A DNA stretch of 64,000 nucleotides from Symsagittifera roscoffensis (lineage: Eukaryota; Xenacoelomorpha; Acoela; Convolutidae): NCBI RefSeq assembly GCF_963678635.1, contig NC_087063.1, positions 69,835,617 to 69,899,616 on the forward strand, read 5' to 3'. A program made the position numbers and the translations under genes. The notes below the pieces were generated by a model, which did no database searches, was not told the DNA's origin, and saw only the letters and a list, made by a program, of their open reading frames with translations. This document shows positions 46,569 to 57,133 of this stretch, one piece after another. Position 1 is the first letter of the stretch. The number at the start of each line of letters is the position of its first letter.

Positions 46569-48583
46569 GGATAGCATACAATCCTTTCCTGAGTGAAGAC
46601 ATACGCGATTGCTTCTTTGATTATGAGCAGGCGGTGTTACTAAGATTCTGGACGTCCAGAATTGTGACGACTAAGAGCGTTAACAATCCACAGGCCAAAT
46701 TGGGATTGGTCTTGGAAGAAGAGGTGACTGCACCTTCAGTACCAAAATCCGACAAGAGAGTGGAATTTGGGTTGGGATTCTCAGATGAATTACTGAGAAC
46801 GAGCTTGATGGCAGTGTGGGAATTGATGAAGCCATCATGGTGTCCTAGTCCCAACGCTGACTCAATATTACGGGCGACACAAGACATACAGAGGGAACTG
46901 AATGCGGACTGTAACCTGCGTGACCTCAACATCATATATAATGTGATGATAACAGCCTCTAAGAGCAACGGAGAAGATAGAGTGGAGTTGCCTGGCTGGG
47001 GACCAGAAGACTGGATCAAACCTGGTAGCTGTCTGGCGGAAGTCTGTGGACTAGAGGGTCACGTTTGTGGAAGTCTAGACTGTGTGAAAACCCTGGAGAA
47101 ACAACACAAGCAGTTGACAGTATTGTTTGGAAATGTAGTGATGAAAGCAAGAACGGAAACGGAACTGATAGCAGATTGCCATGGAGGAACCGATGTGAAT
47201 CTAGTGACAGCACTAGGATTCTACAGCATGTTTGGTTCTTTAGAGTCACTATTGAATCTAGAACAGAAACATGAGAGGGTCACAGCCATCAGCGTAGAAG
47301 TATTCCCAGGAGTTCTGCAGACTGAGCAGAAGTATATAGGAAAATGGAGGGAAGCAATCGAAACAGAGATGAACATCAGACACAGCGAAACTTATTGTAG
47401 ACCATCAGGAGCACGATATTTGGTGGGTTCAACGTTGGCTCCAATGTGCAAGAGCAGATACCCTGTACATTTCGTGGCTGTGGACGTGAAGAGTACAAGA
47501 ACGATCGTGAATCAAGCTTTCTCAGTGCCAAAGTGCGTGAGATTGGCGAGAATGTCTGAAAAGTCTTACAAGTTACTATGTAAGATGTTCTCAGCAGTTC
47601 CAGAGAGAACCAAAGAGGAGTTGGAGTCAATACTAGGAAAGAAGTTCATGGGATATGTGAGCGGGAACTTCAGTGACTTTGAAAAACAGAAACAGAGAGG
47701 ATCAACTGTCACAGATTACAATGCAGTAGATGAGAATGATGAAATCCACCGAGTGATGATGGAAGTGGAACCATTGCTGGAAGCTTCAGGAAAACGCAAT
47801 TGGAGGAGCATCATGTTGACACATGACGAGTTTCCTTGCCACTGCTTGCTGCAGACCTGGTGGTATCCCAAGCGTAGTAATTTGGTGTTGATCTGGGACT
47901 CTGGAGAGCTGCTCTCCATGGGTTTACCAGATTCATCACAGCCCATAACAATAGTGATAGTGGGAGTTATGATGGCGATACGATGGCTGGAAGCTCATGT
48001 GAGAGAAAATAATAGACAGGAGGCACCGACGAGAGAACAATTGCAGAAATTAGATTGTCTAAAAGATTTAGATCTTTTTGAGACAGTGTGCAAAGTTCTA
48101 AACATTCCGATGGAAGTGAAGAAGATATGGGCAAGAAAACGATTGATGCCATGGTTCAGAGCTAACATGACTGCATGGTTGTACGAGTATGCGAAAAAGC
48201 ATATGTCGAAACATGGCAGAGTGTACAGTGAATATCAGCTGGACATTGGGGCAGGAGCTTTCAAGCGAGCTTTCGTGACCCATCGGAATGCAGTGACCAC
48301 CGCTGTGAAAAGAATTTCCAGGACGAGCGAGCGTAGTGGAAATGAGAAGGCAGAGATGCTGAAAGAAGATTTGGAGAGAAACGTGACGTTGTGTCTCCAC
48401 AACAGCTTCTGTAGAAACAGAGAATCAAATGTGGATCCCCTACCTTGCTGTAAACAGAGGGTGGAAGAGCAGAAGTGTTGGAGGACGGCTTCCAACAGCG
48501 TCAGGATAGTCAATGACGTGCTACAAGACACGGAAACCGAGAGTGCGGAGTCAGTGTCACAGGAGGAGGAAATGGAGCATTGA
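46469..48583 (+). CDS. ORF3 C-terminal part, unknown (about 700 codons)
   Basis: The frame opens after a TGA just before 46469 and has no ATG before 46808; the position-46553 GTG is only a nominal start. The protein is globular-looking, with several Cys clusters (CLAEVCGLEGHVCGSLDC near 47040; CLHNSFC and CCKQ near 48400), one hydrophobic stretch (ITIVIVGVMMAI near 47960) and an acidic end. I recognise no domain. It occupies the env position, but no signal peptide, cleavage site or C-terminal anchor is visible, so I do not call it envelope. The reading frame is intact over 2 kb in a young element, which implies recent selection. Confidence 0.75.
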   Translation, partial: RLQQKAGSRDRTLKAGIQRAIKKKSYSYVSGIIGIAYNPFLSEDIRDCFFDYEQAVLLRFWTSRIVTTKSVNNPQAKLGLVLEEEVTAPSVPKSDKRVEFGLGFSDELLRTSLMAVWELMKPSWCPSPNADSILRATQDIQRELNADCNLRDLNIIYNVMITASKSNGEDRVELPGWGPEDWIKPGSCLAEVCGLEGHVCGSLDCVKTLEKQHKQLTVLFGNVVMKARTETELIADCHGGTDVNLVTALGFYSMFGSLESLLNLEQKHERVTAISVEVFPGVLQTEQKYIGKWREAIETEMNIRHSETYCRPSGARYLVGSTLAPMCKSRYPVHFVAVDVKSTRTIVNQAFSVPKCVRLARMSEKSYKLLCKMFSAVPERTKEELESILGKKFMGYVSGNFSDFEKQKQRGSTVTDYNAVDENDEIHRVMMEVEPLLEASGKRNWRSIMLTHDEFPCHCLLQTWWYPKRSNLVLIWDSGELLSMGLPDSSQPITIVIVGVMMAIRWLEAHVRENNRQEAPTREQLQKLDCLKDLDLFETVCKVLNIPMEVKKIWARKRLMPWFRANMTAWLYEYAKKHMSKHGRVYSEYQLDIGAGAFKRAFVTHRNAVTTAVKRISRTSERSGNEKAEMLKEDLERNVTLCLHNSFCRNRESNVDPLPCCKQRVEEQKCWRTASNSVRIVNDVLQDTETESAESVSQEEEMEH

Positions 48584-49402
48584 CGAATGGTCGAGAAAAC
48601 AAGAGGCAGCAAGAAAGAAAATTAGAAGAATTTAGAAGTTTTAGAACTTCTAAACGACGAAAAAAGAAGAGAACAAAGGAATGATGAAGAAAAGTCAAAA
48701 CTCAGAATTGTTTTATGTTTGTGAAAAACTCAAGTGAGAAACCAAGCAACCAAGTTGTAATTGAAAACTGAAACATTTAGTTGAGTTTTGAAATTGTTGC
48801 ATTTATAAATTTGCATTTTGGTTTTAGTTGAAGTGGCTTTAGAGACACTCCCTTATTATTTATTTAGAAAGGCTTGAGGGAAGAGTATATTTAAATATTC
48901 CAGCCTGCATGATTGTTTTTAATCACTTAGGAAGATTGATCACTTTGTGGTGACGTGGAAGGCTTGAGTAATCTCTTGAAGAGGGAGGTTGTTGCATTGT
49001 TCTTTCTAACCACAAAGTTTCTTAGTTTGAATATTCAGGACAATAAACAAGCAAGATTTCCGAAGGGAAGGAGCATAGTAGGATAATTTTAGCTTGTTGG
49101 TTGGCAGGACTGTCCTGCAAGCCAACACCTTTTAAATCTAGGAGAAAAAGTTTCAATCGGGACATTGACACTGGAAGTCAGAAAATATGTTTTATCTTAA
49201 GTCATATCCTCAATGTGCAGATTAATGAAAGAATTTGAAGGCTATAGTGATGTAATATGATGCCATTTATATTCTGCAGTGAGTCGATGTGACGTAGATA
49301 AAAGTAATTTCGTGCATTTTGTAAATTCTGTTCGATGACACTGTAACCATTTAGAACATTGCGCGATTCAATGAGGACATTGACCGGACTGTCCGGGGAG
49401 TA
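48584..49402 (+). other. 3' region before the 3' LTR
   Basis: About 820 bp, AT-rich, with no supported gene. It ends GGACTGTCCGGGGAGTA directly at the LTR. The purine-rich GGGGAG is the only candidate polypurine tract. TGTCCGGGGAG also occurs three times in the pol linker (42233-42377). Confidence 0.6.
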
Positions 49403-50322
49403 TGTGACATTCGACCAGAATGGCCAAAATGCAATTTATGCAGGATTCGAATTTTGAGCAGTAAGCCTTCCGAGTTGATGATTTCGAAGGATTAGCGACG
49501 TTATTGGAACGTTTAGCCAAACGGTGAGGGCTAGAATATTCTAGTATTTTAAATTTTCAAAAATTCGAATGATGACGTCACATTTCTGAGAAATGCTGAA
49601 ACGGCCATTTTAACAAAAAGCGAGTGAAAAACAGAACAACTTTTATCTGCGATTGCGAACAGTACGAAAATCGAGATTGGAAAACGACAACGAACTACAG
49701 AATAGCAGAGAACGTTCCGAGTTGCAACTATTGTGCTGCTACAATAGTTGCAAGGCCGTTGCCAACAACGGTGAAGGGTGAGAACCAGCCTTCCGGATTA
49801 GCAAGAAATCAAGAGTAAGGAGCTTGATTCGGCGGATTCAAGAATCCGGAAGGGTCTCGGGACGGAAACTTTTATTAACTCACATAAACTTTTAGCATCC
49901 TGTCATGTCCTGACTTGAATTTAACTGATATTTTGATTAGTTTTGACAAGGATGAGGTGCTAGGAGTTGGGGGAAAGGGTTGATCCATCTTCGATGGAGA
50001 TGATGATTTTTATCTACTGAACAAAAACAATAGTAATATGATAAGTAGTAGCCCTGTTTTTAGGAGTGACCTCGTGGTCTGGGGATACTGAGACCCAGCC
50101 ATGAGCTCACTAATTTTGCATGTAATTCAGTTAATTTGAGCGTTCTGGTCGAAGCCGGAGAGCAGTAGCGTTTTTGTCAGCCTGATGTAAGAAAGACCAC
50201 CGAAAAGTACTGGCTTGGTAGAGACGGTGAAAAACATGCAAAGCTCTGTTTAGACGCTAGCCAGTCGTCTTAAGACTTAGTTTTGTTATCCGTCGATATG
50301 TATCTTCCGGGCGAATGTTACA
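49403..50322 (+). repeat. 3' LTR of the large element
   Basis: 920 bp, collinear with 31967-32886 at a constant offset of 17436. By eye it differs at 50202 (G versus T). Confidence 0.95.
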
Positions 50323-50478
50323 GAATATCTTTTTATGGCAGCTTAGATAGCCCCAGTAAACATTGGTTTTTTCTATATTTTCCATCTGAGCCTTGGAAAT
50401 TAGAAAAATTGCACAAAACAACCAGAATTTAATAATCAGCATAATAAAATAAAACAATCGCACCAAAGTTTGCACCAA
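50323..50478 (-). pseudogene. Possible N-terminal end of the LINE ORF, displaced by the LTR element
   Basis: On the minus strand a frame from 50478 reaches the 3' LTR in the phase that would continue into the LINE frame at 31966 if the LTR element and a 3-bp duplication were absent. It has a hydrophobic stretch (FYFIMLIIKFWLFCAIFL). The fit could be chance (1 in 3), and the two parts could be unrelated. Confidence 0.35.
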
Positions 50479-51671
50479 GAAAAAATGCGAAACTAATATT
50501 TCCTAAAAAATTTTGCACCGTTTTGGAAAAATTGTATCATTTCTGCCGTTTTTGGATCTAAATTTGATGATTGTTGGGTTTGCTTCATTCTGGGGCGTGT
50601 TGTAATCACACATGTGTTTGCATTAATATCAGAACCTCTAAAAGAACCTCTAAAACTTTGCACCAAAAGATCATCGATACTTTGAGGGTTCTCCAGATCT
50701 GACGTAAATACAATATTGTTAGCTACTTATCCAGGTCAGGGTTGATGCGAAACTCTGCTACCGACCTTCTCAGTCGGAGATGACCATTCGACAGTCGCCT
50801 GAATGGTAACAGGAGACTGAATTTCATCCAGCAACTTCACGGGAAGCGACATGAAACCCAGCTATCATCTGGAGACTTTCTCAAAGAAAACCTGCAAGTC
50901 CTACCTATTGACAGCTTCACCCCTGCTACACCTTTTCACTTCGCCATGCGGAGGAAGTCGTTGCGTCCAGTCCTCCGCAAGACGATTCATCATGTCATCT
51001 GACTGATAGACAATTATTTTGTAGATTTATTCGTACATTTCGCAATCTGAAAATTGAACATACTTCAGGAGCGGCGGAATGTTGAGGCTGAAAAAACTTT
51101 TTAGAACTGAAATTAATTCAATCCTAAGTTTGATGCTAAACTATAAAGATCGTTGACTGAAAACGCGGTTTCCTAAAAATCATTTCAACTTAAACTGAAT
51201 AAATAACAAATCTTTTTCCTAATCACGAGTTTGCTGTCGCTCTTTCACATTTAGAAGCTAGCATTATTCGGTAAAAACAGGACCGATGTGAACATCTCCC
51301 CCTAAATAGACTATAAGAACAATTTCCCCCTAAATTAAATTAGAATTCAAGCAGTAAGGACTTCATTTACTATGGTCTATTCTGATTGTCTGAAAAATTT
51401 GACTTTAACCAAGAAAACAATCTCCCTCCTAATTTGATTTAGGGGGAGATTATTCACTCGGTCTAAAAACCTCATTCTTAAGCAAGGTTAAAAACATCAA
51501 GAGCAAGCAAGGTTTTGAGAGCAATCGTCTGAAAAAGGCTGAAATGTTGCTTAAAGTAGTTGTGCCTAAAGTTGTGGTTTGCTTTTGCAGTTAGCAAATA
51601 ATTTTTTTGTTAACATACTGGAGTGCTAGCTGGAAAACAAAATATTACCGCTTCGTTATTTTTTTCTTTAG
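50479..51671. other. Intergenic or intronic, with a small palindrome
   Basis: No gene is supported. A near-perfect inverted repeat, AATCTCCCTCCTAA / TTAGGGGGAGATT, lies at 51419-51451. Two more TCCCCCTAAAT strings at about 51297 and 51324 suggest a small decayed foldback element. Confidence 0.5.
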
Positions 51672-52731
51672 CGAATATAAATTCGTGCAGGATTTCATCA
51701 GTGCAGTGATGGGCCAGTTCAACAAATCAATCGAATCAGGAGAAACTAGGGTTGGCATCGTCTCTTTCACCGGAGAGATTCCTCGACAACTACCTTACAC
51801 GTCAGATTTGAACTCAATTAATAAATATGTGGACAGGCCCTGGGAATATGCTGATGAATATGGAACAGCATTTGCGGACTTATTCGTTGCAATCAAACAA
51901 ATTTTGGAAACGGACCCGAAAAGTCGGCTGAATGACAACAACGTCCGGAAACTCGTTTTCATCGTAACTGATGGCAAAACAACTTCTAACTTGCAAGCGG
52001 AAAAGGCAGCTGTAGATGCTGTTCGAAGGCTCCCAACTCATGTATATGCAGTAGGCGTTACCCATGATTCAACAATACCAGAGCTCCAAAAGTACTCATC
52101 TGATAAAAATTATGTTCGTGTATACAAAACATTTCAAGATTTCGAGAACGATGCTGTGTTTGTTTTCAGTGAAATTTGTCGTATTGAAACCACAAAGGCT
52201 AGTACAGTCGATTCCGGATATGGCTCTGGGTCTGATTTAGTTGTCAAGCCCACAAAACCCCCCGTAGTTCAGATAAATTTAAAAGACATTGAACCTGGTC
52301 AGACAAAATTTTTCCGTCTGAAATACTCCCAGGGTTATCCCATAAATTTTGAACCCAATTTGGAGGGTAATTTGTTTGTGTTCTTTATATCTTTTACCGA
52401 AGAGAAACCGAGGGACGGAAGTTGCGACATAAAGTTCAGTTGTTCCGATGGCAGTGGAAAGTGCAGTTATACAATCGAGGCTTCGGCCGACGTTCTAAAG
52501 AACATCTGCTTTGCAGGTGCTAAAATTTCAGGCATCGACGGTTTATTCGTGGCCGCAGAATGTGTCGGTCCATATGATTACAACGAAAAAGAAGCAAAGG
52601 ATGTGGATAATAGTAAACTCACTGGATATAATCAAAAAGCTGCTTTTGCCTTCTCAGAAAGACTATTGCAATCAAGAATAGTTAAAACCAGTTTGTTTCT
52701 TGCAATGCTGATTGAACGTTACGTACACTAA
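51672..52731 (+). CDS. von Willebrand factor A-domain protein, 5'-incomplete
   Basis: A T-rich acceptor (TTTTTCTTTAG) ends at 51671 and the exon runs open to TAA 52731, about 353 residues. The first 180 residues are a vWA fold: GETRVGIVSFTG, YGTAFADLFVAI (MIDAS Thr), LVFIVTDGKTT (MIDAS Asp), VYAVGV, and an EICRIE end. The first MIDAS motif (DxSxS), signal peptide and start must lie in upstream exons, which I could not find; the 18-kb insertion is only 1.35 kb away. The C-terminal 150 residues have six cysteines and no family I recognise. vWA domains bind extracellular ligands through a metal ion. Confidence 0.8.
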
Positions 52732-54068
52732 AACTAAATTGACGAGAGGCACCGTCGGTGATAAAGCGATTGTATGGACACTAAGAAAAATCCGAAAAGA
52801 AAACTTCTGGCAGTTTCATGTTCATAAAACATACAAGCTTAAAAATTACAAAAGATTGTTATTGCTTCAATGTGACTGATAAAGAGTGTCGATATGGGCA
52901 TGGGCAAGAAAGTAAAAAACTTATCATTGGGGAAAATCAACCAAAGATGTTGCAAGCGACGATTGCAAACTCAATCAAAAAGTAAAATCAATGAACAGAT
53001 TTATGCTACTAAGTTGTAAAAAAATATATATTTTAACTGACACGTTTTTGACCGTAATATTTGCTCTATTTAAAGCTCTAGTCTTCAAAATGGAAACTAG
53101 TATATCAAATCGAGATGATGTACCCAGTTTTTTTAGAGTTCACATTGTTTTGATTCATGCGTCAATATACGTTGAATACTTCGCAAGAGCTGGAAAGAGA
53201 CTGTATCGTATGAAAATTGAATTAATGATGGTTTAGTGACTATAAAATGCTGGTAAATGAAACGAATAAATTATGGGAAAGTTAACTTGCATTTTGAATT
53301 GAGTTTACATGTGAACAAATTATCTTGCCATTTAAAAAATGCTTTGTTTGCTCCAACAATGCCGCCCCCGTTGATCTTTGATCAATCTTTTCATATTTCA
53401 GATGGAGATGAAATTTGGATGCAGCAAAAAGAAGGCGGGTGTGAAGTTGTCGGGATTGATTGCGGGGAAGGTGGAAGTTGTGGAGAAGGTGGCGGAGGTG
53501 AATTGGGAGTGTCGATGATCCTCAGGCGTCTGGAGTTGGCTGATGCAGCCCCTGATCATGTGACCAAAAAAAGAAAGTCGAAAGCATCGGGGGGCATAGG
53601 AAATGTCGGAAGGATGGGCTTAGAAGAACGATGAGGAAAAGGAGTTGGATGACTGACCATTGTTTTCGAGTTTTGTTTTTTATTATGTTTTGTTTGTAGA
53701 GTTTATTGATGTATCTCTCATCGTCTTTCATCGCCAATTTCCGCAATCCTTAATCGATCGTGTACTAAGCTTTCCATTCCCTGTTTTTACTTGCACCACC
53801 CTCACTAATCTATCGTTTCCGGCTTCTACATTTTCCACGATTCCAAGTGACGATGATAAACGGGGGTTATCATCAACAGTTATGTATATTAGGTCTCCCT
53901 TTTTCAATTATGTTTTTCTACACGATTTCTACACGAGAATGATGGTGATGGGTTGACTCTCTCACTACGGTAATCTCCCATCTGCGGATTCATTGCTCTA
54001 CTATGGAACCTGAAGCAAGTGATGTTGTTGCCTATTATTGCTCGCGCCATCGTCCTGACTCGTATGAT
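52732..54068. other. Intergenic; one possible exon
   Basis: CATATTTCAG ending at 53400 precedes G-rich, purine-rich sequence open to 53634 in the frame of ORF 53257-53634 (GGCEVVGIDCGEGGSCGEGGGG). A second frame is open from ATG 53401 to 53517. Either could be an exon of the vWA gene or another gene. No domain supports it. Confidence 0.3.
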
Positions 54069-54350
54069 TCAGAACTGCTGCCGAGTGTCAGCAGCAGTGG
54101 CATTCAGTCCACAGTTTAGTTGAACAATGTGACTATGGTGGATCACAGTTCTCGACAAATGAGTGTTCGGAGGCAAGATCATCTGAAGTTTTGCTTTCTC
54201 GTTTAGGCAATCACCAGCTGCGAGTCGTCCACCAATTTTTAGCAATCCATCATCATCTATGAATGGATATAGCTGAAGGAGTTTTGATGTCCGGCTTATA
54301 TCTTGTCCGTTACTGATTGCTTTCATTTCTTCGTCGAAATGCTGCTCCTA
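54069..54350 (-). pseudogene. BEL/Pao integrase N-terminal fragment
   Basis: The minus strand encodes LLQLYPFIDDDGLLKIGGRL, then MILPPNTHLSRTVIHHSH. This is the start of BEL/Pao integrase with the first zinc-binding histidines. The fragment is isolated and short. It overlaps no known part of the BEL copy at 9-13 kb. Confidence 0.85.
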
Positions 54351-54904
54351 ACTTTTAATTTGAATACGGTCATCGTTGTTCCTCAAAGTTTCAGGGCGAT
54401 CAGCAACAAAATAAGGGGGTTCGAACCTGGACAGGGTTGGATCTTTTAAGTTTAATTTTACGTATACTAGTCAAAATGCGTCCGCGCTATAAATTGAAGG
54501 ATTTTAGTTGGTAATTTATTTCAAACTGACTGGTACTCCCAATGCGTCATAATTATTTTGAGGCATAATTAACAGAGAGCTCGTAATGCTGAAGTGGTCT
54601 GAAAACCAAAATTTTAAGACTCGTTTTCCTCGACATACAACTTCAAATTTTTCCCTGAGTTCATTGAGCTTTACTGTTTGTTGGCTCTGATTTGTAATTC
54701 AATATTTAAGCTTATTTGGGCTCTTTTCCACTTTCGCACCACTTAGCAAATTTTCAGTTTTCAAAGCGTTTTTATGCTATCATGACTTGAAAGTTACCGA
54801 CGTATTTTTTGTGATGAAGTATGAAGTAAAAGTTATGTTCAGAATAGTTATTTCGTTTTTTGTTTGAGTTTTTAAACTTTGTAGAGATATATGTTTCTGA
54901 GATA

Positions 54905-54985
54905 TGTAGCTGAAGGAGGTTTGATGTCCGGCTTATATCTTGTCCGTTACTGATTGCTTTCATTTCTTCGTCGAAATGCTGCTCC
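54905..54985 (-). pseudogene. Second small BEL scrap
   Basis: About 78 bp repeat 54269-54350 (start of the same integrase fragment: MKAISNGQDISRTS). It is flanked on both sides by TTTAGAGATATATGTTTCTGA-like sequence (54881 and 54993), so it looks inserted or duplicated into that repeat. Confidence 0.7.
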
Positions 54986-55769
54986 TTTTTAAAACTTTTT
55001 AGAGATATATGTTTCTGACCGAAATTATTGACCAGTTATTCAGGTTTGTTTGTTAGTTTTTTTATTCAATTACATTTGGTAAATGGACTGTAAATTTTTC
55101 TGAAATAGAAACGGGGGCATTCAACAGTTCCGAAGTACAACAGTGCCGAAACTGAAAATGTGTTCAACAGTCTCAAAAATTGATAAGATTTGGTAATTTT
55201 GAGTTCTTTTTGTGAATCGTTGGTAGTTTTGGGTGAAAACTGTTTTGTTCTGGAGCGAAAACGAGAAGTAAAATTGACAATTTGCTGATTTAATTGTTTG
55301 TCAGAAAAACTTATGACGCCGCTTGGGAAGTTTTGTTTGTTTAACAAGCGGCATCAATTAAATTGTCCATTTTTGTTTTTCACCTTCCGTCCATTTGAAT
55401 ATAATTACTTGTCAGTGAGTTGGGATGAAGAAAAATAGTATTCAAAAAATTTTTCGGCACTGTTGAACAACATTTTCATTTTTGGCACTGTTGTACTGCC
55501 CCATTGAAACAGCTTTAATGTCATGTTTTTCTCCAAAACTCGAATATGGAAAAATGCTCCTAAAAGAACTTTTTTTCGAACTGTCTGTTGACTAAATTTT
55601 CAAATTTAAAATTCAAGTCGAGTGATGGAAAAGAGTTCCCACTTTTTGTCTCTTTAGCTGAAGCATTTTAATCTTTCTTATTATCTGATGCGACGCTTTG
55701 ATTGGTCTCTATGTCAAGTTCAATCTATTTGGTCTCACGTGTTTGTTAAGACATCTTTTTGAGTTTCAG
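54986..55769. other. Intergenic upstream of LIN37
   Basis: No gene is supported. Two related phrases (cggggGCATTCAACAGTTC and CGGCACTGTTGAACAACA) at about 55110 and 55454 form a loose inverted repeat. A pyrimidine-rich acceptor, GAGTTTCAG, ends the stretch. Confidence 0.5.
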
Positions 55770-55777
55770 ATAGATTT

Positions 55778-56383
55778 ATGTCTGATCGCGCGAGAATTCA
55801 GTTTTCGAATCTTTTACAAGATGTTGTTTACAAACAAAACAGCACCAATTTCGAGCAGCTATCGCCAGATAAAAGTTTGAATGAAAATGATCGGGGCCAT
55901 GTTAACTACCAATTCATTGACATAGAAGGCAGAGGTCTTTCTAAGTTATCGGAATACGAAAAGAAGCTGGAAAGCGGAAGCTGTGTCGTGAAACTGTTTG
56001 AAAGATTTGTCGATCTCGATAAATTTAACGCGAAAAGTTCTCTTTACTCAATTTGCAGAGATTGGGTAAATGATTCGGAGCCATTGCATTCATCCAACAA
56101 GGTAGAATTGAAAGAAGCAGTCTATATACTACCCAAACCAAATCAACAAGTCAAACTTCAAAAAGTTCCGTTAAACCTGAAACGCAAGACGAAAATCAGT
56201 GGCGGAAAGATATCAAAAGAGAGAGTAGAAAATGCGTTAATGAACTCGGAAAGTATTGATTTTGATATCGTGAAGGGAGAATGGGTGCAAACGAGAATGA
56301 AATGGCAGAGTAACAACAGGGAAAATGAAAAGCGTTATACGCACACATACAACTATTTGCGCAGTATGTTTCTGACCTCTTGA
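55778..56383 (+). CDS. LIN37: LIN37 homolog (MuvB/DREAM complex)
   Basis: 201 codons without an intron. Two conserved blocks identify it: CVVKLFERFVDLDKF..LYSICRDWV (about residues 67-98), the LIN37 central motif, and a C-terminal helix W.QTRMKWQ...RYTHTYNYLRSMF. The N-terminal helix (RARIQFSNLLQDVV) also fits. LIN37 is a subunit of the MuvB core, which represses cell-cycle genes with p130/E2F4 and works with B-Myb in G2/M; it acts in the nucleus. The length is close to vertebrate LIN37 (about 246). The start is the first ATG after an acceptor-like TTTCAG that ends 8 nt earlier, so the 5' leader is probably spliced. IFT43 follows on the same strand. Confidence 0.88.
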   Translation: MSDRARIQFSNLLQDVVYKQNSTNFEQLSPDKSLNENDRGHVNYQFIDIEGRGLSKLSEYEKKLESGSCVVKLFERFVDLDKFNAKSSLYSICRDWVNDSEPLHSSNKVELKEAVYILPKPNQQVKLQKVPLNLKRKTKISGGKISKERVENALMNSESIDFDIVKGEWVQTRMKWQSNNRENEKRYTHTYNYLRSMFLTS

Positions 56384-57133
56384 TATCCGATGTTTTTTTG
56401 TTTATTGCATGGGATGGCTGCTCAGTAAAGCGTGGTTCATTTCAAATTGGATGAGAAAATGACTTTTCAAGCCCAACTTGGATAGAATAATAAGTTTTTT
56501 TTTGCATAGAAGACAGTTTTTTGCTATAAAGTTGTTCCTTTCCCTATGACTTGAAATTATCTGAGCAGTCAATTTGGATGTTAGATGAAGTTCATTTGAG
56601 TTAGATTTATTAGTGTTAATTGAAAATTTGTCTTTTTGTTTCGTTGCAAGGACGTCAGTGAAAGTTACAAGAAGGAACTATGGCGTAGTGTTTTTGTTTC
56701 CGACGGATTTTGACTACCTCTAAGAAAACTTGCAACGAGTCAAGTGTAGTAGCAAGTTTCAAAGAAGTGTCTCAATGTCGAGAAAAACTGGTGTAAACGC
56801 TTACGTTTTTTTAGACTAAATACAGTAATAAACGGAAAGTTTTCAGTTTTCAGCGTTTTTCTTAGTTCTGCAGCCCTTCTTGAGCGTTTTACCTTTATTC
56901 AATTGCCATTTGGTTTAGAAAAACACCGAAGTGAATTTTTTGCTTAATAGTTTGGTTTGAACTTTTTCACTTAAATTTCTGTGAGCTCAACTTTCTTCCA
57001 ACCTAGTCACTTTTTTCCAGGGTAATTATTTTCAAAAGTGTTGTTAATTTCAAGGGCTGCTAATCCTAGCAATTGGTGTTTAAGAAATCCATTTTTACCC
57101 TAAATTGTACTGACCAACCCTAAAACCTTTCTA
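56384..57133. other. Intergenic, nothing supported
   Basis: AT-rich, with no repeat or frame worth reporting. It would hold the LIN37 3' UTR. Confidence 0.5.

Larger units (their letters stand above)
31967..50322 (+). mobile_element. 18.36-kb Ty3/Gypsy LTR retrotransposon
   Basis: It is bounded by two 920-bp direct repeats, TGTGACATTCG...CGAATGTTACA, whose ends are imperfect inverted repeats. The order is LTR, primer-binding site, 3-kb leader, gag, protease, RT, RNase H, integrase, acidic tail, macro-like segment, unknown ORF, 3' region, LTR. Most Gypsy elements are 5-9 kb, so this is about twice the usual size. I compared the LTRs by eye and found one difference (32766 T, 50202 G), so the insertion is young. 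The flanks share only GAA (31964-31966 and 50323-50325), shorter than the usual 4-6 bp duplication. It lies in the 5' coding part of the LINE. Confidence 0.95.

Noticed and set aside
46469-48583. Envelope gene of the large element
   Set aside because: It is in the env position, but no N-terminal signal peptide, fusion segment or C-terminal membrane anchor is visible. One internal hydrophobic stretch of about 12 residues is not enough.
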